64,000 nt of DNA, taken from Rariglobus sp. (lineage in GTDB: Bacteria; Verrucomicrobiota; Verrucomicrobiia; Opitutales; Opitutaceae). The notes under the pieces are model-generated. The model was not told the origin of the DNA, did no database searches, and saw only the letters and a list, made by a program, of their open reading frames with translations. The position numbers and the translations under genes were made by a program. Below, one piece after another: positions 1 to 9,469 of the stretch. The stretch covers positions 28,532 through 92,531 of the forward strand of contig JAQSWS010000007.1 of the NCBI GenBank assembly GCA_029266495.1, in the 5' to 3' direction. The stretch's first letter is position 1; the number at the start of each line of letters is the position of its first letter.

Positions 1-2557
1 CGGCCAGCTGGCGCGCCAACCGTGACTGGATGCAATACGCGTCGGCAAACGACTCCAGGGCCAGTTCGTATTCCTTGATCGCCCGGTCGATGAGTCCGGC
101 CGCCGCGATATCATCGGCGTCCTCCGAACGACGGATGGCCGCAAGCACCCCGGCGAGAAATTCCGCCTGCTTCGCGTCGCCCTTCGCCAGCGCCACGTCG
201 CGAAACACTGCATATGCGCGCATACGATCGCCCTTCGGCTGCTCGCCGTCAGACGGGTCGATCGCGATCGCCCGCTTCACCGTCGTCTCCGCGTCGGCCA
301 GCTTGCCTCCGGCCAGTTGCACCGAAGCCAGCCAGATGAGCGGACGCTCTTCATATGGATCAGCCGCCGCGAGTTTCTCCAGGAACGGAACCGCCTTGGC
401 TCCCTTCAACCGGATGTAGAGCGCGTAGGCCGGATCGTAACCGGAACTCTCGATCAGGACTCCCTCAGCAATCGCCACGGCCTCGTCGCCACGGCCCATT
501 GCAAACAACGTCTCCGCGACCACCAGCGGCAGCGGACGCCAGACACCGGCATCGCAATTTCTTAAAAACTGCGCCACGTCCGTCCGCCCCCAGTTCGGCG
601 ACTCGGCGAGCAATGCGATCACCTCGGCATGACGGCCCTGGCGCGCCATCACATCGGCCAGTTGCTGCGTCACCGACTGCAAGTCCACGCGAATCTCGTC
701 CTGCGAAGCGTCCTCTTCGGCAGGCATATTCATCACTCCGCCGGCACGGGACTTCGGCTTCACCGCCAGCCGCGCACGGAGGATCTCCTCGACCACCGCA
801 AAATTGCCCGCCTCCAGCTGCCCGGCCGCATACGTGTCGAATACATCGCCGCCCCCCACCCAGACCGGGCCCGACGCGTCTTTGAAGTCCGTGGTCAATT
901 TTTCGCTCCAGTTTTTCGCAAGCTGCGGACGCGAGACCGCCTCCGCCAGCTTGAGCAGACGGCCGGCGGATTCCTGCCATTCGGCCAGCCAGATCTTTTC
1001 CACAACCGTCGGGCGCGCTTCCAGGCAGGGCTCGAGCAACGCCAAGCCCTCGTCGATTTTTTCCTCGCCGATCAAGGCCCACCCATGACGCGCCTGCCAG
1101 ACCCTGGCCTCCTGCGAATCCTTCGGCGCGGCCGCCGCCTGCTTCGCCGCGAAGGCCGTGAGATCCGCTCCCCGACCCGCCAGCCCGGCCAGGTTCGTCA
1201 ACCCGCGCCATCCTCCGGTGCCCTGGTCGCGTGAAGCGATCCGGATCACAAGATCCCACGCCGCACCCGCGGCCGCCTGGGTCATGCGTGCATGATATGG
1301 CAGACCCGAGTCGTTGGGACCGTCTCCCAGTAACTCCGCCGCCTCGTCGATTCGTCCCGTGATCGCCAGTGCATACGCCAGCGCGCCCAGCGCGCGCTTT
1401 TGTTCCCAATCGTTTTCGCCGGGTTTTTTCGCCGTGAGTTCCGGGAACTGCTTTTTCAAAACGTCAAAAAGCGCAACCAACTCGCCGGCCGACTCCGCGT
1501 CCACCGACGAACTCCGCCAGCCGATCAGCGACCAAGGCACGCGTTTCGGTGAAAGTCGGCCCTCGACAATCATGCGGCGCGCCAGCCCGCCCGTCCGATT
1601 GCCGGGCTCAAGCTGCACGTCAACCGGCAACGCATAAACCTCCCGCAATAGTTTTTCCGCTTCCGCCTCGCCCGCCCACGTGACCAGGTCAGGCACATTG
1701 ATGCTACGATGATCATCTCGGCCTTCGGCGTTGAACTCGACCGCCAGATCGGGGTCCTGCATCGCCGTTTGCCACGCACGGTCCTCGCCGTTGAACCCAT
1801 AGAAATAGCCCAGCGCGCCCCCGGCTTTGCGGACCGCCAGCTCGCGCTCCTTCTCGGGCAGCATCGTGTTCTGCTGCGCCGCCTGATACGCCGCGTTGAG
1901 CCGGGTCAACTCCTGCCCGAGCTTGATCAGCTCCGCCAGCTTCTCCTCCCCGCCATAGCGCGCCGCGATCTGCGCACGATCCGGTGGACGATACGCATCC
2001 ATCTCCTCGCGAAACGCCTGCACTCGCTCCGCCGGCGAGTCCGCCAGCCACTGGCCCAGTGCTTTCTCCAATTGCTGCAACTGCTCGGACGCACCCCGCG
2101 CCTGCCAGTTCGAATCGTCACCTGCTTTCATCGCGCGCAGTTTCTTCGCGGTTGCCCCGAGTTCCTTGCGCTCCTTGCGCAACGCCTCGGCGGCGTCCGG
2201 TGCCGTCGCGTTCAAGACCAACGCCTCGATGAGCGCCAGCTTGCGCATCAGGTGCTCCACCGGATTTTCCTCCAACGCCGGCGTAGTCCCCACCCACGCG
2301 ACCGCCTGCGCGCGCGCCGCCGGCCACTCCACAGGTTCGCTCCCCACCGCAAAAATTGATCCGGCCCGGTAAGGCTCGTAACGGCCTTCCGGCACCGGCT
2401 TCCAGCCAAGCGCAGTGCTCAACGCCTCAGGCGTGGGCGCATTGTCCGGTTCCGCCGAACACACCGGCCCAGCCAGAACGGCCATGGATATAATGGAAGA
2501 AATCCAAAAACGGCGGATCCACGATCCGTCCAAAACCATCGAGCAATAATTGTTCAT
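1..2557 (-). CDS. Large secreted TPR-like protein, C-terminus beyond left edge (absent from the ORF track because it has no stop inside the window)
   Basis: Reverse-strand frame from ATG at 2557 (MNNYCSMVLDGSWIRRFWISSIISMAVLAGPVCSAEPDN...) stayed open wherever I translated it, down to position 1 (...AYALYIRLKGAKAVPFLEKLAAADPYEERPLIWLASVQLAGGKLADAETTVKRAIAIDPSDGEQ...). Signal peptide plus Ala-rich helical-repeat pattern. Confidence 0.8.
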   Translation of the reverse strand, partial: MNNYCSMVLDGSWIRRFWISSIISMAVLAGPVCSAEPDNAPTPEALSTALGWKPVPEGRYEPYRAGSIFAVGSEPVEWPAARAQAVAWVGTTPALEENPVEHLMRKLALIEALVLNATAPDAAEALRKERKELGATAKKLRAMKAGDDSNWQARGASEQLQQLEKALGQWLADSPAERVQAFREEMDAYRPPDRAQIAARYGGEEKLAELIKLGQELTRLNAAYQAAQQNTMLPEKERELAVRKAGGALGYFYGFNGEDRAWQTAMQDPDLAVEFNAEGRDDHRSINVPDLVTWAGEAEAEKLLREVYALPVDVQLEPGNRTGGLARRMIVEGRLSPKRVPWSLIGWRSSSVDAESAGELVALFDVLKKQFPELTAKKPGENDWEQKRALGALAYALAITGRIDEAAELLGDGPNDSGLPYHARMTQAAAGAAWDLVIRIASRDQGTGGWRGLTNLAGLAGRGADLTAFAAKQAAAAPKDSQEARVWQARHGWALIGEEKIDEGLALLEPCLEARPTVVEKIWLAEWQESAGRLLKLAEAVSRPQLAKNWSEKLTTDFKDASGPVWVGGGDVFDTYAAGQLEAGNFAVVEEILRARLAVKPKSRAGGVMNMPAEEDASQDEIRVDLQSVTQQLADVMARQGRHAEVIALLAESPNWGRTDVAQFLRNCDAGVWRPLPLVVAETLFAMGRGDEAVAIAEGVLIESSGYDPAYALYIRLKGAKAVPFLEKLAAADPYEERPLIWLASVQLAGGKLADAETTVKRAIAIDPSDGEQPKGDRMRAYAVFRDVALAKGDAKQAEFLAGVLAAIRRSEDADDIAAAGLIDRAIKEYELALESFADAYCIQSRLARQLA

Positions 2558-2639
2558 AAGCAGGTGGGGTTAAAAAGACGCACGACACCACACCAGCCGG
2601 CACAATGAATTGACAACCCTGCAATCGCCGCGCCCTCGC

Positions 2640-3764
2640 TTATTTCGTCACCGCCGCCAGAAACCACTCCAGCGCATACCATGACAACTGACCCGACGGA
2701 CCGCGCGGATTAAAGTCGCACGCATGCGTCGCCCACGGCAGCGACACCAGCGCATTCGGCACGTCCAGCTCATCGAGCTTCACCTGAAGCCGCTCGCTCT
2801 GCTTGTGCCACACCATCGGGTCCATCGCGCCGTGCACCAGGAGCGTCGGCACGGCGTTTTCCTTCGTCACGAACAGATACCCCGACGCCGTTCGATACAT
2901 CTCCGCCGCCTCTTCCGGCGAACCACCGAGATACTGCCGCAGCAGCTTCACCGCGTTCAAAATATCATCCTCGCGCGAGAATCCCCAGGCGAACACCTGG
3001 TCGTGCGGACCATAAAACGAAACCGCGCCGCGCACCGCAGTATCCGGAAATCCATACGTCACCGCCGTCGCGATCTGACCGCCCGCCGAACGCCCCATCA
3101 ACACCAGACGCGCCGGATCAATCCCCAGTTCCGCCGCATTCGCCTTCAAATACGCGATCGCCGCCCTCACATCCTCCGCCTGCCCCGGCCACCGCGTCGC
3201 CGGCGCCAGCCGGTAGCTCACCGCCGCCACCGCATACCCGAGCCGGGCGAGATGATGATTCACCTCCGGCAACTGCCCTCGGTCCCCGTTATCCCAACCG
3301 CCGCCATGGATCATCACCACGCACGGCGCCGGAGTCGTGCGCCCGGCCGCCCGATAAAAATCCATTGGCAGTCCGCCGCCCGCCACCCGCGTTTCCACCG
3401 GCACCTTGTCCGCCTCTCGTGCAAACAACCCGCCCACCGAAAACGCCGGCCGCGCCAGCTCCACCTTGCCAAACGCCGATCCCAGTTTCGCCGGCAATGT
3501 CTCCGCAATCCCCATCGCCTGCACCACCGGCCTCAGCAATCCCGCCATCGCCATCGCGCACACCGCGACGATCACTCCGCGCAACCCGCCGCCCCATCCC
3601 CACGCAACCGCTCCGATGACCACCGGGAGCACGATCAGCAGATGCCCGAACTCGCCGGCCAAAATCGATGCCTTCCACAGCCCCGTCGTCGGAGCACGCC
3701 ACCACGTGAGCGACGCCGCCCCCGCACACCCGACCGCCAGCAACAGCAATGTCCAACGCACCAT
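2640..3764 (-). CDS. Membrane-anchored alpha/beta hydrolase (esterase/lipase, HGGG family)
   Basis: MIHGGGWDNGD oxyanion motif, GRSAGG nucleophile elbow, C-terminal D/H; N-terminal TM helices. Confidence 0.87.
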   Translation of the reverse strand: MVRWTLLLLAVGCAGAASLTWWRAPTTGLWKASILAGEFGHLLIVLPVVIGAVAWGWGGGLRGVIVAVCAMAMAGLLRPVVQAMGIAETLPAKLGSAFGKVELARPAFSVGGLFAREADKVPVETRVAGGGLPMDFYRAAGRTTPAPCVVMIHGGGWDNGDRGQLPEVNHHLARLGYAVAAVSYRLAPATRWPGQAEDVRAAIAYLKANAAELGIDPARLVLMGRSAGGQIATAVTYGFPDTAVRGAVSFYGPHDQVFAWGFSREDDILNAVKLLRQYLGGSPEEAAEMYRTASGYLFVTKENAVPTLLVHGAMDPMVWHKQSERLQVKLDELDVPNALVSLPWATHACDFNPRGPSGQLSWYALEWFLAAVTK

Positions 3765-3984
3765 ATCCTCTCACTACGCCCGTAAACTCCCCGCAGGCGC
3801 AAAATATTTTGCGTATCGCTCATTCCCGTAACGGAACGGCGGAGCCGTTTCGTCCGATTCCTCTCCGACTTCTGTGCCTTTTTGTGCTTTTTGTGGCAAA
3901 AAATTCCGATTCCGAACCTTTCATGTCTTTCGTGTTTTTCGTGGTTAAAAACTCCGATTCCCCGCATCCCTTTTCCCATTTCCC

Positions 3985-4680
3985 ATGCGCCGTCTCGACC
4001 AGCTCCTCGCCAACCTCGGTTACTGCTCCCGCCGCGAAGCGCGCGACTTCCTCAAGAAAAACGCCGTAACCGTTAAGGGCAAAGCCGTCCGCGACCCTTC
4101 CGATAAAGCCTGCGCCACCGATGTCCTCATCAACGGCGAACCGCTCGACCACCCCGATGGCCTGCTGCTTCTGCTCAACAAACCCCTCGGCCTCGTCTGC
4201 TCCCATGACGAACGCGAAGGCCCGCGCGTCTACGACCTCCTCCCGGAGCGCTGGCGCGCCCGCAATCCCCAGGTCACGTCCATCGGCCGCCTCGACAAGG
4301 ACACCTCCGGCCTGATCCTCCTCACCGATCAGACCGAGCTCGTTCACAAATACACCTCGCCCAAGCACAAGGTCCCCAAACTCTACCGCGCCACCACCGA
4401 CCGCGACCTCACGCCCGGTCTCATTCCGCTCTTCGCCGCCGGCACGCTCGTCCTCGACGGCGAAGACGATCCCTGCGCCCCCGCCGAACTCCGCCTCTTT
4501 CCCGAGTCGCCGCGCACCGCCGAACTGATTCTCACCGAGGGCAAATACCACCAGGTCCGCCGCATGTTCGCCGCCGCCGGCGCAACCGTGCTCACCCTCC
4601 ACCGCGTCCAATTCGGCAATCTCACCCTCGGCAATCTCGCCCCAGGCGAATTCCGGCCCGTGACCGTCGATGAGATTTAA
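3985..4680 (+). CDS. Pseudouridine synthase, RsuA/RluB/E/F family
   Basis: S4-like N-terminus (MRRLDQLLANLGYCSRREARDFLKK) and GRLDKDTSGLILLTD catalytic motif. Confidence 0.92.
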   Translation: MRRLDQLLANLGYCSRREARDFLKKNAVTVKGKAVRDPSDKACATDVLINGEPLDHPDGLLLLLNKPLGLVCSHDEREGPRVYDLLPERWRARNPQVTSIGRLDKDTSGLILLTDQTELVHKYTSPKHKVPKLYRATTDRDLTPGLIPLFAAGTLVLDGEDDPCAPAELRLFPESPRTAELILTEGKYHQVRRMFAAAGATVLTLHRVQFGNLTLGNLAPGEFRPVTVDEI

Positions 4681-6688
4681 GCCCCTGCTTTTTCTGCCGG
4701 TCACCGCCTGCGCGCTCTTCGCCGGGGATCCGCCCGTTGCCCTGTCTCCCGTCGTCGTCTCCGCCACCCGCAGCGAACAACCCGCCCAAGCCCTGCCGGT
4801 CGCCGTCACCGTCTTCACCGTCGAGGACCTGCGCGCGTCGCCTTCGCTCGCGATCGACGACACGCTCCGCTCCGACCCGTCCTTCAGTCTCTTCCGTCGC
4901 ACCGGCAGCCTCACCGCCAATCCCACCGCCCAGGGCGTCTCCCTCCGCGGACTCGGCCCCAGTGGCGCCAGCCGTTCCCTCGTCCTTCTGGACGGGATCC
5001 CCCTCAACGACCCCTTCGGCGGCTGGGTCGCCTGGACCAAGCTCCCCAAGCTCTCCCTCTCCTCCGCCGAGATCGTGCGCGGCGGCGGTTCCGGCGCCTG
5101 GGGCAACGCCGCCCTCGGCGGCACGGTGCAACTCCTCACCGCACCGCCCGATGGCAACCACGCCGCCGCCGAGGCTTACATCGGCGACTTCGACACACGC
5201 GGCGGGGAAGTCGCCATCACCCGCTCCACCGCCGGCAACCGCACCAGCGTCACCGTGGACGCCGCCGCCTTCGCCACCGATGGCGTTTATCTGATCCGCA
5301 ATCCCGGCTCCATCGATCGCCCGGCCAGCCTCGATTACCAACGCGCCCAAGCATCCATCTGTAGTGCGATCACCGATACGCTCACGCTCACCGTCACCGG
5401 CCGTCTCTACGCCGAGGAACGCGGCAACGGCACTCCGCTCCAGCGCAACTCCTCCGATGAGGCCTTCTTCTCTGTCGTGCTCTCCGGTTACGACACCCAA
5501 GACTTCACCTGGGCCGCCGTCTTCTACGCCCAGGACCAGTCATTCGCGTCCTTCTTCTCCTCCGTTGATCCGACGCGCACCACCGAGACACCCGCCAATG
5601 ACCAATACGACGTTCCCGCCACCGCGCTGGGCGCCACCTTCACCGCCACGTGGACCTCCGGCTCCGGCGCCATCACCACGCTCGGCACCGACTTCCGCCG
5701 TGTCGAAGGCGAGACCCGCGAACGCTTCAACTTCGCCCTCGGACCCTTCGACCGCCGTGCCGGTGGCGAACAAACCTTCCTCGGGCTCTTCGCCCGCCAC
5801 GACCGCTCCGTCTTGACCGCCCTGCACGTCTCCGCCGGCGCCCGCATCGACACCTGGCAAAACACCGGCGGCTTCCGTCGAGAAACCGGTCCCGTTCCCC
5901 TCGACCAAACGTTCCCCGATCAGGAGGGCGTCGAGTTCAGCCCCCATCTTGGGCTCGTCTGGCAACCCGCACCCGACGTCCGCGCCCGCGCCTCCGCCTA
6001 TCAGGCATTCCGCGTCCCCACGCTCAACGAATACTACCGCCCCTTCCGTGTCGGTGCCGTCACCACCAACGCCAATCCCGACCTCGTCCCCGAAACCCTC
6101 ACCGGTTTCGAAACCGGCCTCGACCTCGGACGCCCCGGTGCGCCGCTCGGCGCTTCCCTCACCGCCTTTGTCAATGAACTCCAGGACGCCGTGGCAAACG
6201 TCACCATCGCCCCCGACACCCGTGAACGCCGAAACCTCGACCACGTCCGCGTGCAAGGCCTCGAGGCCTCTCTCCGCGCCCGCCCTCACCGCACGCTCAC
6301 GCTTGAAGCCGCCTATCTTTTCACCGACGCCCGCGTGACCGATCCCGGCGCCAATGCCCCCGCGTCCCTCGACGGCAACCGCCTCGCCCAAGTCCCCCGC
6401 CACACCCTCACCACGTCGGCGACATGGAACGCCCCGTTCGCGCTGCAACTCACCGCCCGCGCCCGCTGGTTCTCCGCGCAATATGAGGACGACGAAAACA
6501 CCCTCCGCCTCGCCCCTGCCGCCACCGTCGATCTCGGTGTCTCGCGTCGTTTCCGCAAACACTGGGAAGTCTTCGTCGCCGTCGAAAACCTCTTCGACGC
6601 CGAGGTCGAAACCGGCCGCACCACCGCCGGCATCGTCAGCATCGCCCCGCCCCGCTGGTCCCGCGCCGGCCTCCGCTACGATTGGTGA
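4670..6688 (+). CDS. TonB-dependent outer-membrane receptor
   Basis: Plug domain (LDGIPLNDPFGGWVAW, IVRGGGSGAWGNAALGGTVQLLT), C-terminal beta-barrel ending LRYDW; overlaps the upstream gene by 11 nt. Confidence 0.93.
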   Translation: MRFKPLLFLPVTACALFAGDPPVALSPVVVSATRSEQPAQALPVAVTVFTVEDLRASPSLAIDDTLRSDPSFSLFRRTGSLTANPTAQGVSLRGLGPSGASRSLVLLDGIPLNDPFGGWVAWTKLPKLSLSSAEIVRGGGSGAWGNAALGGTVQLLTAPPDGNHAAAEAYIGDFDTRGGEVAITRSTAGNRTSVTVDAAAFATDGVYLIRNPGSIDRPASLDYQRAQASICSAITDTLTLTVTGRLYAEERGNGTPLQRNSSDEAFFSVVLSGYDTQDFTWAAVFYAQDQSFASFFSSVDPTRTTETPANDQYDVPATALGATFTATWTSGSGAITTLGTDFRRVEGETRERFNFALGPFDRRAGGEQTFLGLFARHDRSVLTALHVSAGARIDTWQNTGGFRRETGPVPLDQTFPDQEGVEFSPHLGLVWQPAPDVRARASAYQAFRVPTLNEYYRPFRVGAVTTNANPDLVPETLTGFETGLDLGRPGAPLGASLTAFVNELQDAVANVTIAPDTRERRNLDHVRVQGLEASLRARPHRTLTLEAAYLFTDARVTDPGANAPASLDGNRLAQVPRHTLTTSATWNAPFALQLTARARWFSAQYEDDENTLRLAPAATVDLGVSRRFRKHWEVFVAVENLFDAEVETGRTTAGIVSIAPPRWSRAGLRYDW

Positions 6689-6734
6689 CACTCCCCTTTG
6701 TAAACCACCCCTCAATCTTTTCTCTCTCAACAAC

Positions 6735-6777
6735 GCCCAACCTATTTGTCACTTAATAAGTGACAAATAGGTTGGGC
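6735..6777. repeat. 43-bp perfect palindrome, core TTTGTCACTTAATAAGTGACAAA
   Basis: 21-bp arms around one central base; same 23-bp core recurs at 9303-9325. Confidence 0.95.
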
Positions 6778-6790
6778 CCGCTTTCACGAA

Positions 6791-7573
6791 ATGCCCGTCC
6801 CGTCCACCCGATCCTTCGCCCGCTATGTCGCCCTCGGCGACAGTTCGACCGAAGGCCTTGACGATCCCGATGAAGCCGGCGGCTACCGCGGCTGGTCCCA
6901 ACGCCTCGCCGAACGCCTTCACGCGACCACGTCCCCCGACCTTCTCTACGCCAATCTCGCCGTGCGCGGACTCACCACCGCACAGGTCCGCGCCGGTCAA
7001 CTTGACGCCGCCCTCGCGATGCGTCCCGACCTCGCCACCGTCTTCTGCGGCACCAACGACGTCACCGCCTTCCGCTTCGACGCCGGTCGCGTCGCCGCCG
7101 ACATCGAATACATGCAGCGTGCGCTCGTCTCCTCCGGCGCGACCGTCCTCAGCTTCACCTTGCCCGATCTCACCCCGCTCATGCCGCTCGCGCGCCTGAT
7201 CGCCCCCCGCATCGCCGCGCTCAACCGTGCCCTCGCCGACGCCTCGCGCGCCACCGGCGCGATCCTCGTGGATTTCGCCGCCCGGCCCGTGGCCACCGAC
7301 CGCCGGCTCTGGAGCGAAGATCGCATCCACGCCAACTCCGCCGGCCACGCCCGCATCGCCGACGCGCTCGCCCACGCATTGAACCTTCCGGGCAGCGACG
7401 ATGCCTGGTGCCACTCCTTTTCCTCCCCGCTTCCACAAAGCCGTCTCGAAGGATGCCACGCCGAGGCCCGCTGGATCCGGCGGCATCTCTTGCCCTGGAT
7501 AGTTCAGGGGCTCACCGGCCAGTCCTCCTCACAAGGACGCGGCCCCAAACGTCCGGAGCTGACCGCACTCTGA
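6791..7573 (+). CDS. SGNH/GDSL hydrolase
   Basis: ALGDSSTEG block I, GTNDV block III, DRIHANSAGH block V. Confidence 0.88.
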   Translation: MPVPSTRSFARYVALGDSSTEGLDDPDEAGGYRGWSQRLAERLHATTSPDLLYANLAVRGLTTAQVRAGQLDAALAMRPDLATVFCGTNDVTAFRFDAGRVAADIEYMQRALVSSGATVLSFTLPDLTPLMPLARLIAPRIAALNRALADASRATGAILVDFAARPVATDRRLWSEDRIHANSAGHARIADALAHALNLPGSDDAWCHSFSSPLPQSRLEGCHAEARWIRRHLLPWIVQGLTGQSSSQGRGPKRPELTAL

Positions 7574-7593
7574 ATCTCCGGGAAAGCCGGCGG

Positions 7594-8379
7594 TTATCCG
7601 GGCCGCAACCACATCACCGCGGCCATGGCCGCCATCCCGAGATCCTCCGTCAACGCGACGGTGGAGAGCGGCACCTTGAGCACCGTGCCCATGCACGCAC
7701 AGTTCAAATCCAGTCCCTTTCGCAAAGCCCGGATGACTCCCATTGCCCCAAAAATCATGACGGCAACCGTCACTCCATAAAGGACGGGCAGCCGCGCCTG
7801 CGTCAAATAACCGAGCCCCAGGCCCAGCTCGATAAACGGATAAACCCAGGCATAGCCCCGCGCCCGCCTGGCGAGCAGATCATACATCTGGAAACCGTCG
7901 GCAAAGCCGGGGAGATCGAAAAACTTGAACATCGCGAAGATCACGAGAAAGAGCCCCATGAAATCGTGCATCCAAGCCATGCCCGACCAAGGTCCGGCAG
8001 CCCCCGCCTGCCGCGCCGTGGCCGCGGCGATCGCGGATCCGATCACGATCAACAAAGGCAGGTAATCCCTCCCGCGCGTCCCGCGGCCGGGCTCGCGACG
8101 ATGGATCTTTTTCCCCTCATCCCTGGCGGCGTCCTCGCCGGGTCGATTGATCCTGCGGCGGCCCTCTTCATCCACAAAACGCACCGGGTCCTGCTGAAAG
8201 CGCCCCCGGCAGGTCTCACTGCAAAAATAATAGGTATGCCCATGGTGCTCGCTGCTCAACGCATCGTTCGCATCAATCGACATGCCGCAGACCGGGTCCA
8301 CGACCTCGCGCCTGCCGGCCTTCCTGATTGCCATGGAATCCATCGGAATGCCCTTTCTTGGCCCTGCCCGGAAAATCAC
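7594..8379 (-). CDS. YHS-domain / MauE-like membrane fusion protein
   Basis: DPVCGMSIDA...HTYYFCSETC YHS motif, followed by several TM helices with a CACMG motif; ATGA overlap with the upstream PRC-barrel gene. Confidence 0.72.
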   Translation of the reverse strand: MIFRAGPRKGIPMDSMAIRKAGRREVVDPVCGMSIDANDALSSEHHGHTYYFCSETCRGRFQQDPVRFVDEEGRRRINRPGEDAARDEGKKIHRREPGRGTRGRDYLPLLIVIGSAIAAATARQAGAAGPWSGMAWMHDFMGLFLVIFAMFKFFDLPGFADGFQMYDLLARRARGYAWVYPFIELGLGLGYLTQARLPVLYGVTVAVMIFGAMGVIRALRKGLDLNCACMGTVLKVPLSTVALTEDLGMAAMAAVMWLRPG

Positions 8380-9137
8380 CCGGCGTGCAGCGAGGCGGCC
8401 TCGGGCGATTGCTTTAATTCATCGCGGGAAATATTCACCGACACCTCCCGGTCCGACCAGCGGACGTCCCGTATCAAATAGGTAGATACGGCCACCTTCC
8501 GGCCCGGCCACCAGTTCTTCGTGTCCACCACCAGTTGGTGAACAGCCCAATGTCCGTCCTCCACCAGCAGGTCCTCCACATGGCCGATTTCCCCGTCCAT
8601 GGCCTCGATGCCATAGCCCCGGATCTCGCGAGTGCTGTGCAAGTGGGGATCGCCGGGAGGCTCCGATTCACGGGCGGGAGGCGGCGGCACTTCCGCGCCG
8701 TCGGCCCGGTCGGACGCGCGCAGAGTCCACACCGCCGCGGCGGACGGCAGAACTGCCGGCGAAATGGCCCCGCCGAGCCCGTCGCCCAACCCGGTTCCAC
8801 CCCAATACACCGGCCAGGCGTAATAGCTGCGCAACCGCTCCTCCTCCTGCCGTGACACGGGCAGATCGGATGACACGTCGGGGCTGTCCTTCACCTGCTG
8901 CCGCTTCAGCGCCACCACCAGGCTGCGGCCATCCCGGTCGATCTCCGAGACGCTCTCGGGGGAAAGCAGCACCTGCCCGCGGTTGAACCAGCTGCCGGTA
9001 TTCACCACGAAGTAGCGGACCGTCCATTCCACATCGTCGAACAGAATATCGTGCACCTCGCCGATGGCCCCATCGGTCGCCTGAATTTTAAAGCCCTCGA
9101 TTGTTTTGGCGTCTATTAACATGGGTGGTTCCTCCAT
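8376..9137 (-). CDS. Tandem PRC-barrel domain protein
   Basis: Two related blocks: IEGFKIQATDGAIGEVHDILFDDVEWTVRYFVVNTG and IRGYGIEAMDGEIGHVEDLLVEDGHWAVHQLVVDT. Start may be 9122. Confidence 0.87.
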   Translation of the reverse strand: MEEPPMLIDAKTIEGFKIQATDGAIGEVHDILFDDVEWTVRYFVVNTGSWFNRGQVLLSPESVSEIDRDGRSLVVALKRQQVKDSPDVSSDLPVSRQEEERLRSYYAWPVYWGGTGLGDGLGGAISPAVLPSAAAVWTLRASDRADGAEVPPPPARESEPPGDPHLHSTREIRGYGIEAMDGEIGHVEDLLVEDGHWAVHQLVVDTKNWWPGRKVAVSTYLIRDVRWSDREVSVNISRDELKQSPEAASLHAG

Positions 9138-9292
9138 TGACGGGGTTAAGTAGGTGCCCTCGCCGGCCGGCCGGGATGACTGCTACCGTCGCCCAACTTC
9201 GCCCATGACCGCCCCCTCCGCCATCGGGTCGATTACCTTGCCCAAGATAAGGCCGCGCACCCTCGTCAACGCACTCCGCGCCCACGACCCGT

Positions 9293-9335
9293 CCAATCCC
9301 AATTTGTCACTTAATAAGTGACAAATTGGGATTGG
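9293..9335. repeat. 43-bp perfect palindrome, second copy of the TTTGTCACTTAATAAGTGACAAA core with different, still complementary flanks
   Basis: ccaatcccaatttgtcactta-a-taagtgacaaattgggattgg. Confidence 0.95.
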
Positions 9336-9422
9336 GTCATTGGGTCATTGGTCATTGGTCATTGGTCATTGGTCATTGGTCATTGGTCATTGGTCATTGG
9401 TCATTCCGCGCCTGCGGCGCGG
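9336..9422 (+). repeat. Heptanucleotide array (GGTCATT)x10 followed directly by tri-loop hairpin CCGCGCC-TGC-GGCGCGG
   Basis: Ten GTCATT units, 8-nt then 7-nt spacing, 9336-9405; hairpin 9406-9422. Confidence 0.95.
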
Positions 9423-9469
9423 CGTTTCCCTTTGCCAGTCTTCAGCCGGTCGCTTTGCGTGGCGGACAC

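Noticed and set aside
9336-9405. Tandem array as a CRISPR
   Set aside because: 7-8 nt unit with no spacers; simple heptanucleotide repeat.
9326-9469. N-terminal extension of yhbY in the ORF track (MGLGHWVIGHWSLVIGHW...)
   Set aside because: Translation of the heptamer array; the conserved YhbY start is MYDFPLTGAQKTFL at 9470.
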